Positions 7,382-14,999 of a stretch of 64,000 nucleotides of DNA are shown here, piece after piece (position 1 is the stretch's first letter; every line of letters starts with the position of its first letter). Under the pieces are notes generated by a model, which made no database searches, was not told the origin of the DNA, and was given only the letters and a program-made list of their open reading frames with translations. Source of the stretch: an uncultured Prevotellaceae bacterium (GTDB lineage Bacteria > Bacteroidota > Bacteroidia > Bacteroidales > Bacteroidaceae); assembly GCA_900316445.1 (NCBI GenBank), contig ONCZ01000005.1, forward strand, positions 1-64,000. Direction: 5' to 3'. The position numbers and the translations under genes were made by a program.

Positions 7382-10108
7382 TTATTTAGAAGGATACGCT
7401 ATCTTTTCACACTTGCCGGCATCACGCCATGTACCTTTATATATAGTAGGCGGGCGTGACTCGATACGACGCTTTTGCTGAGCCTCTGTACCTCGTGACA
7501 TGCTTCTGGATTGTGCTGTCTTGTAGGCCTCACGGATAGGTGCATCGAACTCTGTGAACTTCTCATAGTCGTATGTCCAGGAGTCACCCTCAGAGAGTTT
7601 CATCACACGTTTGTAGATAGTTTCACGACTCGGAGCGTTGAAATGGAAGAATTCTGTGTTCATGACGCTATTTTCACTGGCACGCCATAAATCGTGCGGC
7701 CACATCCATGCGCCTTCAAAGACACCTAAATCATTCTTATAACGTTCATCTTTAAGCATGTGAGCCCAAGGCACCTTTTCTGGGTCACTTGTAGCAGACA
7801 CGTTCTTGTACATACCATCAACATGACATTCCTCTATCCACTGACGGAAGGCATCCAACTGATCCTCTGGGCAACGGTTTCCTCCATATCCTCCCAAGAT
7901 ATATTCATCTGCCAATTTTGCAAAGGCATGTCCGCCAGCCTCGTGAATAATGTTCTCAGTCGGTCCTCCGACTTCAATATGAGCGACACCAGTTCCTTTA
8001 TACATACTGGCATGCCCCTTCATCGTGAAGGGATCGTCATTGTTGACTATATTGATAACTGTAACATTGTCCATGTCAATATTAGGAACTCTCTGGGCAT
8101 AATCGAAGCAGATGTTATCGTCATAGTTGATTTTCCATGAACCACCATTATTTGTTGTACGGTTCGGAGAAACAACTGTGACAGCATAGACATTGAACCG
8201 GTTACGAAGAGCAGCATACACCTCGTCGGTGAAGAAATAATCCATACCCTGATACATATCCTGTTGGTATTTGCCACTGGCTATATCCTCATCAACGTAT
8301 GCATCACCCATCAATACGATATCAATGCCTTTACCCACTGAAGCCGTTTGAAGTGTCGTCACTTCACCATCTCGTGAGAAATCCGTTGAGGTATAAAACT
8401 CACCATACCAATCATGTTGCTCAGGTTCACCCAAACGAGCACGACAGACACTGTCAATTTGGTTTATATACCATTCCTCTGGGATTGCCCCGTCACCTCC
8501 CCAGTACTGAATGAGCTGACCTTGCTTATCAACTAGATACATGGAACCAATAGCAGTATTATGGAATTTAGTTCCAAAAGGCTCTAATGTCCATACGATT
8601 TCTTCAGGAAAGCCTTTGCTACGCAATTCTTTTACATAGCTAACGGTTTCATCAGTATTCCATCCTTCACCGTACATGTGGGGAAGAACCATACCATAGC
8701 CCTTGTTGCAATAGTCAAGGAAATGATTCACAAATAAATCACTAAGGCCAAGCGTGCCATCAGCTCCCCCACGATTAAAAATAAGCGTCAAATCATTCTT
8801 ACTGATGATGTCATTAACCGTCGATTCTTTATTGTCAACGAACAGCGTCACTTTGCCATTAGATAGGCTTAGATTGGAATCATCATAATCAAAGAGCTTT
8901 CCTGTATAATATGGATTTTGGGTTATAATATCCCAACCCGCTTCATCCCACCTTGGAGATTTTTTTACGGCTTCTGGTATTTTTCCATATAATCCATTTA
9001 AGTCCATATCTATAGAATATATTTTACCAGAAGCATCATCCACGTCTGGTGCATACATAAACGTACTGAATTCTTCAGGAATTATACCTCTTAGCTCGTT
9101 GTCAATCAGTTGTATTCGTAAAATATAATCACCCACTATCGTATCTTCTCCCCAAATGTCATTGTTAACTCCATGCCATTGATTGATAGGCTTGTCACTT
9201 AGCCAGTTCGTGTTATCCTTCCAATCATCTCCGTTTGTTGACTCATACAGTGCTTTGAGAGCTTTCTTCTGTTCTTCGAAAGTTGGAGCATTTCTTCCTA
9301 ACTGAATAAAACGGAATCTTTCTTCAGGACCGTCTCCGACTCGAATATTGAAGACATCTTCACTATATCTGGTCTCGTCTGATTCATTCGGATCCACATC
9401 AAATCGGATAATACGATCATTACCTCGGATTTCATCCTCAATCCTGTGCAAATATGAAGGAATTTCTTTAACCTTGCCATTTATAAAATCATAAGAAGCG
9501 ACCCTCGGCTCAAGTGTTGTGTTACCTATTATGGGGATTTCCATTATTCCCCCTGACGGTGATATCGTCGCAGTCTTTAGTTGAGAAGCATTCGCCAATG
9601 TTGCAGCATGTTGAATTACCTTCACTGTTGCTGTAATCTCGGGATAATTGATGGCGCTAATAACAACTGTGGCCTCGCGGTCTTTGCCAGTCCAATTGTT
9701 ATCATACTGGATGCTATTATCCTGATACTTTAGCCAATTTCCTTCACAATCAATCTTATAGGTATAACCTCCTGTCAGCAGATAATCTATACTAGAATAG
9801 GTTGGAATATTCAAATATCGATTACCTTGGTTAACCAGGTGATATTCTTTCTTGTCAGTATAAATATACTCACCATACATGATCTTTTGAGCCAATAGCT
9901 CAACGTCATATTGATCAACGGAGCCATCAAAATTCATATCGGCCTCACTGGCATCAAACTTTGAAGTAGGTTTGTTGTTCAGATGGTTTAAAATCTCAAC
10001 AATGTCAGCGACGTCAATTATATCGTCTCCATTCACATCGCCCGGGCCTGCTTGCAATGCCATTGGTAGAAGGCAGGCCGCAATAAGGGATAGTAGTTTC
10101 TTGTTCAT
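7382..10108 (-). CDS. Secreted M64-type metallopeptidase with dockerin and BACON-like domains
   Basis: 908 residues from the ATG at 10108; a longer frame to 10153 is open but lacks signal-peptide logic. Order: signal peptide (1-20, ending LQA), two dockerin-like EF-hands (GDVNGDDIIDVADI, DMNFDGSVDQYDV), two BACON-like beta domains at about 80-270, a segment resembling plant-type LRR N-termini (YESTNGDDWKDNTNW), then a C-terminal peptidase with HEAGGHAFAKLADEY near 717-731. That HExxGH...DEY signature is the zinc site of IgA-peptidase-like M64 enzymes. Likely role: digestion of host or dietary glycoprotein at the cell surface. Its promoter is a palindromic module also found at 21.3 kb. Confidence 0.85.
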   Translation of the reverse strand: MNKKLLSLIAACLLPMALQAGPGDVNGDDIIDVADIVEILNHLNNKPTSKFDASEADMNFDGSVDQYDVELLAQKIMYGEYIYTDKKEYHLVNQGNRYLNIPTYSSIDYLLTGGYTYKIDCEGNWLKYQDNSIQYDNNWTGKDREATVVISAINYPEITATVKVIQHAATLANASQLKTATISPSGGIMEIPIIGNTTLEPRVASYDFINGKVKEIPSYLHRIEDEIRGNDRIIRFDVDPNESDETRYSEDVFNIRVGDGPEERFRFIQLGRNAPTFEEQKKALKALYESTNGDDWKDNTNWLSDKPINQWHGVNNDIWGEDTIVGDYILRIQLIDNELRGIIPEEFSTFMYAPDVDDASGKIYSIDMDLNGLYGKIPEAVKKSPRWDEAGWDIITQNPYYTGKLFDYDDSNLSLSNGKVTLFVDNKESTVNDIISKNDLTLIFNRGGADGTLGLSDLFVNHFLDYCNKGYGMVLPHMYGEGWNTDETVSYVKELRSKGFPEEIVWTLEPFGTKFHNTAIGSMYLVDKQGQLIQYWGGDGAIPEEWYINQIDSVCRARLGEPEQHDWYGEFYTSTDFSRDGEVTTLQTASVGKGIDIVLMGDAYVDEDIASGKYQQDMYQGMDYFFTDEVYAALRNRFNVYAVTVVSPNRTTNNGGSWKINYDDNICFDYAQRVPNIDMDNVTVINIVNNDDPFTMKGHASMYKGTGVAHIEVGGPTENIIHEAGGHAFAKLADEYILGGYGGNRCPEDQLDAFRQWIEECHVDGMYKNVSATSDPEKVPWAHMLKDERYKNDLGVFEGAWMWPHDLWRASENSVMNTEFFHFNAPSRETIYKRVMKLSEGDSWTYDYEKFTEFDAPIREAYKTAQSRSMSRGTEAQQKRRIESRPPTIYKGTWRDAGKCEKIAYPSK

Positions 10109-10137
10109 AATTCTTCTGCTTGTTTCTTCTGCAATCC

Positions 10138-10192
10138 GTCGGCAAAGATACAAATAATTCCCGAAACATGCAAGGATTTCGGGAATTATTTG
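10138..10192 (-). promoter_or_regulatory. Palindromic promoter module, copy 1
   Basis: On the minus strand CTTG (10171-10174), a 20-bp spacer and TATCTTTG (10143-10150) form the promoter of the M64-type gene. It is overlaid by the inverted repeat AATAATTCCCGAAA...TTTCGGGAATTATT, with the -33 box in the loop. The same module, about 85% identical over 56 bp, lies at 21313-21371 before a BspA-like locus. Confidence 0.7.
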
Positions 10193-10265
10193 TAAGTAAC
10201 AAGGGGTGTGGATATGTCTTGCACAAGGGATAGATAAATAAAGTCTATTTGAAATGTATTATAAA

Positions 10266-10374
10266 AACATAGCCGCCCGTGCCGTTATTTTAGTATTTGT
10301 CTGATTCGCAGATGATTACGGGCGGCTATGTTTGTGTAAAACTGTGCCGATACTATGCCGATACCGTGCCGCCC
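10266..10374. repeat. Left 109-bp terminal inverted repeat
   Basis: Outer part: a hairpin with arms AACATAGCCGCCCGT (10266-10280) and its complement (10318-10332). Inner part: 10344-10374, the complement of 12707-12738 (GGGCGGCACnGTATCGGCAT core). The inner part overlaps the last codons and stop of the VirE gene. Confidence 0.75.
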
Positions 10375-12449
10375 TTGCGGAGGCGGAGGTAGTAACCGCG
10401 GTCGTTTTTGTTTTTCACACGCTGCCACTTCAGTTTCTTCAGGGCGAGGCCGAGGTTGGTGAGGTTGGGCACGTCGGCGGACTTCAGATGTTTGGCGAGT
10501 TCCTGTTGTATCGCACTCGCAGTCCAGAAGAATTCATGTTTATGCTGGGCGACGGGCTCAAAGATCTCCGTGAGTACCAGCTCCGGCGTCGACTCCTGCT
10601 GATACTGGCGGTTATGATGCTGTATCTCGCGCTCGTCGTCGCTGGTGAACCAGTAGATACAGTCCGGATCGCGCAGTTCAGCGACGGCCTGGGCGAATAT
10701 CTGCTTGTAGGGGATGCGGCCGCTCATGTCCACCTTGCCTGTCACCTCGACACAAAGGTATCGGCGGGTGCCGTCGCCAGAGGGTAGGGGCGTCACGTCG
10801 TTCGTCGTGGCGATGAACGAGCAGAGGCGGGGTGTCAGCGTATATTGTTCTGAGCGCATCTTCCGCGTCTGGACCTCATTCTCCGTTAGCAGCCGCTTGA
10901 TTTTTGCCTGTTCGCGGGGCGTTTTCGAGTCGTACTCGTCGATATTGACGAGCCACATACGTCCCAGCACACGCTCCACCTGCTCGGCATTCTGCATCTT
11001 GATGTCCTTCATGTAATACTCGCGCATCGACTCAGGCAGGATGTGGTTACAGAACTGCGTCTTGAAGTAACCCTGCTCGCCGATGAGCATCGGCACCATC
11101 GAGTTGCCGTAGTCCCTGTTCAGGTTCAGCGCCTGCGCCACCATCGCCAGCAGCCAGCGGTGGAAGTACTTGGGCCAGAGGGCATAGTTCGTGGGCAGAC
11201 GGCGGGCGAAGTCCTCGATATAATTGTGCTTGCCGTCCCATTTGCCGCAGCCAGCGAGAAACTCGTGGATGGGGTTGTAGTCCTCGACGTGCGCACTCTC
11301 GACGTAGGTGCGTATGTCGTTCATCCAACTCTCGCCGCCCTCCTTCATCTCCTCGACGACGAGGCTCTTCAAGTCCCTGTCTGTCAGCGGTTTCCACTGC
11401 TGGAATCGCAGGTCGTTGGGGCGGAATTCTGTCACCTGCTTTACCACGTTGTAGCGCAGCTGATAGCGTCGTGAGAGGAAGTCCTCGATGCTGCGCATGA
11501 TGCGCTCCTTCTCGTTCATCTGCGAGATGGGGCGCCCGTCGTACGGCTTTTTGTAGGCATTGCGGAACACCTTGCGGATGAGGTCGGTGCCGAGGGGCTT
11601 GAAGCGGGCGCTCCACGAGGTACGCACTGTGCAGGACTCCTCCGGCAGACAGGCCTTGGCGCAGTAGTCGGCGAGTGTCTGCAGGCACTCCGTCATGTTC
11701 GTCGGACAGTCGTCGATAGCCTTCGCAAGACATGTCTGGAACTCCAGGTCGAACCGCTGGCTTTCGTCGGAATCGGGGTACCACACCACCTGTCCGTCGT
11801 CGTCTGTCTTCGTGCCTTCGTATGCCTGCAGCGGATCCTTCGCATTGCGCACCACGGGCATCACCAGAGCCTCCGGATTGTAGTACAGCTGCGGATCGTA
11901 GCTCATGCGGCAGCCACGTGTCAGTCGCATCTCGCCCACCAGCAGGTTGCACATCGCGAGCGACGTGTATAGCCTCGCCGCACTCTCGTGGGCATCCTTC
12001 AGAAAGGCCAGATAGTCGTCGGCATCGATACCTTTCGCCTTGTATTCGCAGCGCACGACAACCTTCAGCGTCACGCCGCTCACGCCTGCGAAGGCCAGCA
12101 GTGTGTAGGGTATCTGACTCACACGCCGGCGCATCTCGCTGACCTCTCCGATGCCATTCGGACAGGGGATGTTGAGCATGACGAGACCTGTGAACGCCCT
12201 GGGCTTGTCGAAGCCCTCGCGGCTGAATGTGGTGGAGAAAATGAGGTAGGGCAGACGGTCGCTGTCCGTAATCAGATAACGGGGTGCGCCCTGCTGCATC
12301 GCCAGCCGTGAACGCAGGGCGATGGCGGCGATGCGGTCTGCGATGTCCTTGGTCTTCGGTGAGCGCATGCGCTCTACTATGTCGTCGATTCCGATGGTAG
12401 CAGGCGTACGCATCTCGCCCGCCTTGGTGCTTACTTTTGTTATTTTCAT
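10353..12449 (-). CDS. VirE-type primase/helicase with BT4734-like N-terminus
   Basis: 698 residues. The first half (about 30-230; GLVMLNIPC, SGVTLKVVVRCE) matches the BT4734/VirE_N domain, which is related to archaeo-eukaryotic primases. The second half is a VirE superfamily-3-like ATPase: Walker A GEQGYFKT near 456, acidic Walker B-like VNIDEYDSKT near 500, and a sensor/arginine region FIATTNDVTPLPSGDGTRR near 560. Such proteins prime and unwind DNA on mobile elements and prophages. Here the gene stands alone, G+C-richer than the flanking DNA, with its own promoter (12480-12511) and inverted repeats on both sides. A start at 12449 is used; it begins about 31 nt after the -7 box. Confidence 0.85.
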   Translation of the reverse strand: MKITKVSTKAGEMRTPATIGIDDIVERMRSPKTKDIADRIAAIALRSRLAMQQGAPRYLITDSDRLPYLIFSTTFSREGFDKPRAFTGLVMLNIPCPNGIGEVSEMRRRVSQIPYTLLAFAGVSGVTLKVVVRCEYKAKGIDADDYLAFLKDAHESAARLYTSLAMCNLLVGEMRLTRGCRMSYDPQLYYNPEALVMPVVRNAKDPLQAYEGTKTDDDGQVVWYPDSDESQRFDLEFQTCLAKAIDDCPTNMTECLQTLADYCAKACLPEESCTVRTSWSARFKPLGTDLIRKVFRNAYKKPYDGRPISQMNEKERIMRSIEDFLSRRYQLRYNVVKQVTEFRPNDLRFQQWKPLTDRDLKSLVVEEMKEGGESWMNDIRTYVESAHVEDYNPIHEFLAGCGKWDGKHNYIEDFARRLPTNYALWPKYFHRWLLAMVAQALNLNRDYGNSMVPMLIGEQGYFKTQFCNHILPESMREYYMKDIKMQNAEQVERVLGRMWLVNIDEYDSKTPREQAKIKRLLTENEVQTRKMRSEQYTLTPRLCSFIATTNDVTPLPSGDGTRRYLCVEVTGKVDMSGRIPYKQIFAQAVAELRDPDCIYWFTSDDEREIQHHNRQYQQESTPELVLTEIFEPVAQHKHEFFWTASAIQQELAKHLKSADVPNLTNLGLALKKLKWQRVKNKNDRGYYLRLRKGGTVSA

Positions 12450-12479
12450 ATCTTGGCTATCAGTTGTTCATATTTTCTG

Positions 12480-12511
12480 CAAAGGTACGAAATAATAATG
12501 ATATATGCAAG
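12480..12511 (-). promoter_or_regulatory. Promoter of the VirE gene
   Basis: Minus strand: CTTG (12508-12511), 20 bp, TACCTTTG (12480-12487). It lies 31 nt upstream of the start codon. Confidence 0.7.
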
Positions 12512-12626
12512 TTTTCGGGCGAATATTTTTAAATCGTCGGCACTCGTTTTCAAAGTATTGGAAAGGTTTATTCAAAAATTGTTGCATATGCCTGTATACA
12601 AGGACTTTAGATAGTCCTTACTGTCG

Positions 12627-12692
12627 TTCGCCTATAGCCAAATAATCATTTGCCTATACCCAAATAATCATTCGCCTATAGGCAAAAGTTGA
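12627..12692. repeat. Three 22-bp tandem repeats upstream of the VirE gene
   Basis: Units at 12627-12648, 12649-12670 and 12671-12692, each built as TTYGCCTATAnnCAAATAATCA; the third diverges at its end. Iteron-like spacing of exactly 22 bp (two helical turns) suggests a protein-binding array, perhaps a replication origin or an autoregulatory site of the element. Confidence 0.7.
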
Positions 12693-12706
12693 ACGTTGAT
12701 TTTTCA

Positions 12707-12815
12707 GGGCGGCACAGTATCGGCATGGTTACGGCATGGTTTTAAATAACATAGCCGCCCGTACTGCTTTGAAATCCAATATATTAAATGCTTAGACGGC
12801 ACGGGCGGCTATGTT
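12707..12815. repeat. Right 109-bp terminal inverted repeat
   Basis: Inner part 12707-12738 mirrors 10344-10374; outer hairpin arms at 12748-12762 and 12801-12815 are identical to those of the left end. A T run (to 12820) follows on the plus strand, so the outer hairpin could also act as a terminator. Confidence 0.75.
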
Positions 12816-12913
12816 TTTTTCTATTATTTATTTCGAATATACAAATTTCTTTGTAGTTAGTTACCTTTTGTGTCTGTCCATTCGTCACAAAAAGTTGCAA
12901 TTCATCCCAGAAA

Positions 12914-12945
12914 TTTGGCTCATTCCGCAATTTTTTGTACTTTTG
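12914..12945 (+). promoter_or_regulatory. Promoter upstream of the CAT-like gene
   Basis: TTTG (12914-12917), 20 bp, TACTTTTG (12938-12945). A second -7-like TAACTTTG lies at 13012-13019 but has no -33 partner. Confidence 0.6.
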
Positions 12946-13038
12946 CAACGTCAAACAAGAAACGAAACAAATAAGACTAACGATGAAGACAACGTATTCC
13001 GCAACAATTCGTAACTTTGCAGTCGAAACCATATAACA

Positions 13039-13656
13039 ATGAGACAGGAAATCAATCCCAAGGATACCAATCGGGCGATGGCATTCGAGTTGTGGATGAA
13101 ATCGCCCATGCCGATGGTGACACTTACCAAGACCTTCGACGTAACGCGACTCTGTAAGGTGAGTCGTAGGCGTGGGTTAAAATTCAATATGCTGCTTTGC
13201 TGGTGCATCGGCAAGGCTGCATCAGGAATAAAGGAGTTTTACATGTTGCCGCATAACGGCAAACTGTACAAATACGACCGTATGGCTATCAACATGATCG
13301 TAGAAAATGTCAATGGCGGACTAAGTTTCTGCGACGTTGCCGTCAGCGACGACCTGAAGCAGTTTAATGCCAATTACCTGCATCTGACAGAAACCATCAG
13401 CCAGACCTGTCAGGACATATTAGACGATGAGGCTGTGATAGTCGGCACGTCGGCATTAACTGGCACGGCACTCGACTGCATTGTCAACCAGTACAGCGGC
13501 ATCTACACCAATCCCTTCCTGGCTTGGGGCAGATATCGCAAGCATTGGTTCAAAGTGACCTTGCCCATTTCCTTCCAATTCCATCATGCTTAGATGGACG
13601 GTTCACACGCTGCCAGATTCCTGGAAGAATTGCAGAAAACAATTAATACGATATAA
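13039..13656 (+). pseudogene. CAT-like O-acetyltransferase split by an in-frame TAG
   Basis: The frame from ATG 13039 gives 184 residues of a chloramphenicol-acetyltransferase-like protein ending LPISFQFHHA, then TAG at 13591-13593. The same frame continues MDGSHAARFLEELQKTIN to TAA at 13654-13656, restoring the usual CAT C-terminus. The stop falls inside the catalytic HHxxxDG motif (HHA-stop-MDG), so the shortened product would end next to its active-site His. One C-to-T change in CAG would explain it. The gene is otherwise intact, so the mutation is recent, or the stop is read through. The next gene starts 9 nt later and was probably cotranscribed. Confidence 0.8.
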
Positions 13657-13664
13657 ATAAGGAT

Positions 13665-14786
13665 ATGTATATAACCCGTAATTTACCAAACACCCGAATC
13701 GATGTGGCCGATGCCCTGAGAGGTATCGCGGTGGCCGGCATCATCTTGTATCACTCCGTAGAGCACTTCAACATCTTCACTCAGGAACCGATAGTCCATC
13801 CTCTGGCGAGTGACCAGACGGTGGCCGACGTGCTGGCCTGGCTGCTTTCGGGCAAGATGTACGGCATATTCGCTATGCTATTCGGACTCAGTTTTTTCAT
13901 TATGAATGATAATCAGCAGCAGAAAGGCAAGAACTTCTCTCTGCGCTTTGCCTGGCGTATGTGTCTGCTGTTCATGTTTGGCATCATCAACGTAGCCTTC
14001 TACGATGGCGACATCCTGATGCTCTATGCGTGCTACGGTCTGCTGCTCATCCCCATCAGCTACCTGCCGTCGAAGTGGGTATGGTGCATCATCGCCCTGC
14101 TGGTCATCCAGCCCGTAGAGCTGTTCTGTCTGCTGACGGGTATCACCATCGACAACAGCACCATGTGGGAACTGTATGGCAAGATCAACAGTGCCCACGA
14201 ACACGCCTCATTCTGGGAAAACGCTCTCATCAACTTGCGATACGGGTTTGAGGTGAATTTCCGGTTCAATATCTTCAGCGGACGACTCACGCAGTTGCTC
14301 TGCCTGTTTATTCTTGGTATGCAGTTAGGACGACAGAGGCTTTTCTATAATGAGGGGCCCCATCTGAAGATTTGGCATCAGATCCTCATCTGTTCGACCA
14401 TCGTTGTCATCGCGCTGAGTTTTGTGGATTTCGGTGCATTAGATTCTTGGCTTAAGCCCATATACAACTTCATCATCCTGCTGATGATCGTCTCGGCAGT
14501 AGTCTCTGCCTGGTACGCCTTCGAGGGCGTGCGACGAGTGCTCCACCATCTCTGCATCTTCGGTCGCATGAGTCTCACCAACTATCTGCTCCAGTCCATC
14601 ATCGGCTGTGCCATCTTCTGCGGTTACGGCCTTGCCTGCTACCACCTTTTAGGCATCACCTACGCTGTGATGGTTGGATGCGGAATGGTTATTTGTCAGT
14701 ATCTCTTTGCCCGTTATTGGTTTAGCAGTCATCCTCGCGGACCGCTAGAAGGCCTTTGGAGAAAACTGACATGGATTAATTCTTAA
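13665..14786 (+). CDS. DUF418-type multipass membrane protein
   Basis: 373 residues with about nine hydrophobic segments. The N-terminal motif RIDVADALRGIAVAGIILYH and the central GKMYGIFAMLFGLSFFIM fit the DUF418/YeiB family, which is related to membrane acyltransferases of the acyltransferase-3 type. The substrate is unknown. It follows the interrupted CAT-like gene after 9 nt and probably shares its promoter. The C-terminal half has the expected FGRMSLTNYLLQSIIGC segment. Coding density and base use look normal. Confidence 0.75.
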   Translation: MYITRNLPNTRIDVADALRGIAVAGIILYHSVEHFNIFTQEPIVHPLASDQTVADVLAWLLSGKMYGIFAMLFGLSFFIMNDNQQQKGKNFSLRFAWRMCLLFMFGIINVAFYDGDILMLYACYGLLLIPISYLPSKWVWCIIALLVIQPVELFCLLTGITIDNSTMWELYGKINSAHEHASFWENALINLRYGFEVNFRFNIFSGRLTQLLCLFILGMQLGRQRLFYNEGPHLKIWHQILICSTIVVIALSFVDFGALDSWLKPIYNFIILLMIVSAVVSAWYAFEGVRRVLHHLCIFGRMSLTNYLLQSIIGCAIFCGYGLACYHLLGITYAVMVGCGMVICQYLFARYWFSSHPRGPLEGLWRKLTWINS

Positions 14787-14999
14787 GTTGTTTTTTGCAC
14801 GTTTCATATAGTTTAGGATATTTGATATGGCACATCATTGCGAAAACTGTAAATTTAGGGCGCACTACGATAAGAAACGTTTCTTCGTACAAACCATTGG
14901 CAAGTATCTGCCGGGAGTTCTAATGGTTGTGGCATTACTGAGCCCGTCTTCAGTATTTTTTGCCGCGGTACAGGCCAGAGTATTGCCGGTGCTTCAACC
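14787..14999 (+). other. Junction DNA with a gene-start fragment
   Basis: A frame from ATG 14827 begins MAHHCENCKFRAHYDKK, a Cys-containing start typical of a small cytosolic protein, then runs into a hydrophobic stretch and stops at 15057. The downstream glycosidase frame is open from 14874 in another register. This looks like a deletion that joined the 5' end of one gene to the interior of another. Confidence 0.35.

Larger units (their letters stand above)
10266..12815. mobile_element. Compact VirE element bounded by 109-bp inverted repeats
   Basis: A 2,550-bp unit whose two ends (10266-10374 and 12707-12815) are inverted copies of equal length. Each end carries an internal hairpin with identical 15-bp arms (AACATAGCCGCCCGT). 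The only gene inside is the VirE-type primase/helicase; 22-bp tandem repeats lie between its promoter and the right end. No transposase, integrase or obvious target-site duplication is seen. It could be a non-autonomous element, or an integrated replicon-like unit mobilised in trans. Confidence 0.55.

Noticed and set aside
11047..11952. 301-codon second frame within the VirE gene
   Set aside because: Arg/Pro/Gly-rich composition typical of an alternative frame in G+C-rich coding DNA; the VirE frame has clear motifs.
12784..13032. 82-codon minus-strand frame between the VirE element and the CAT-like gene
   Set aside because: It overlaps the right inverted end and the CAT-like promoter, and has no recognisable domain.
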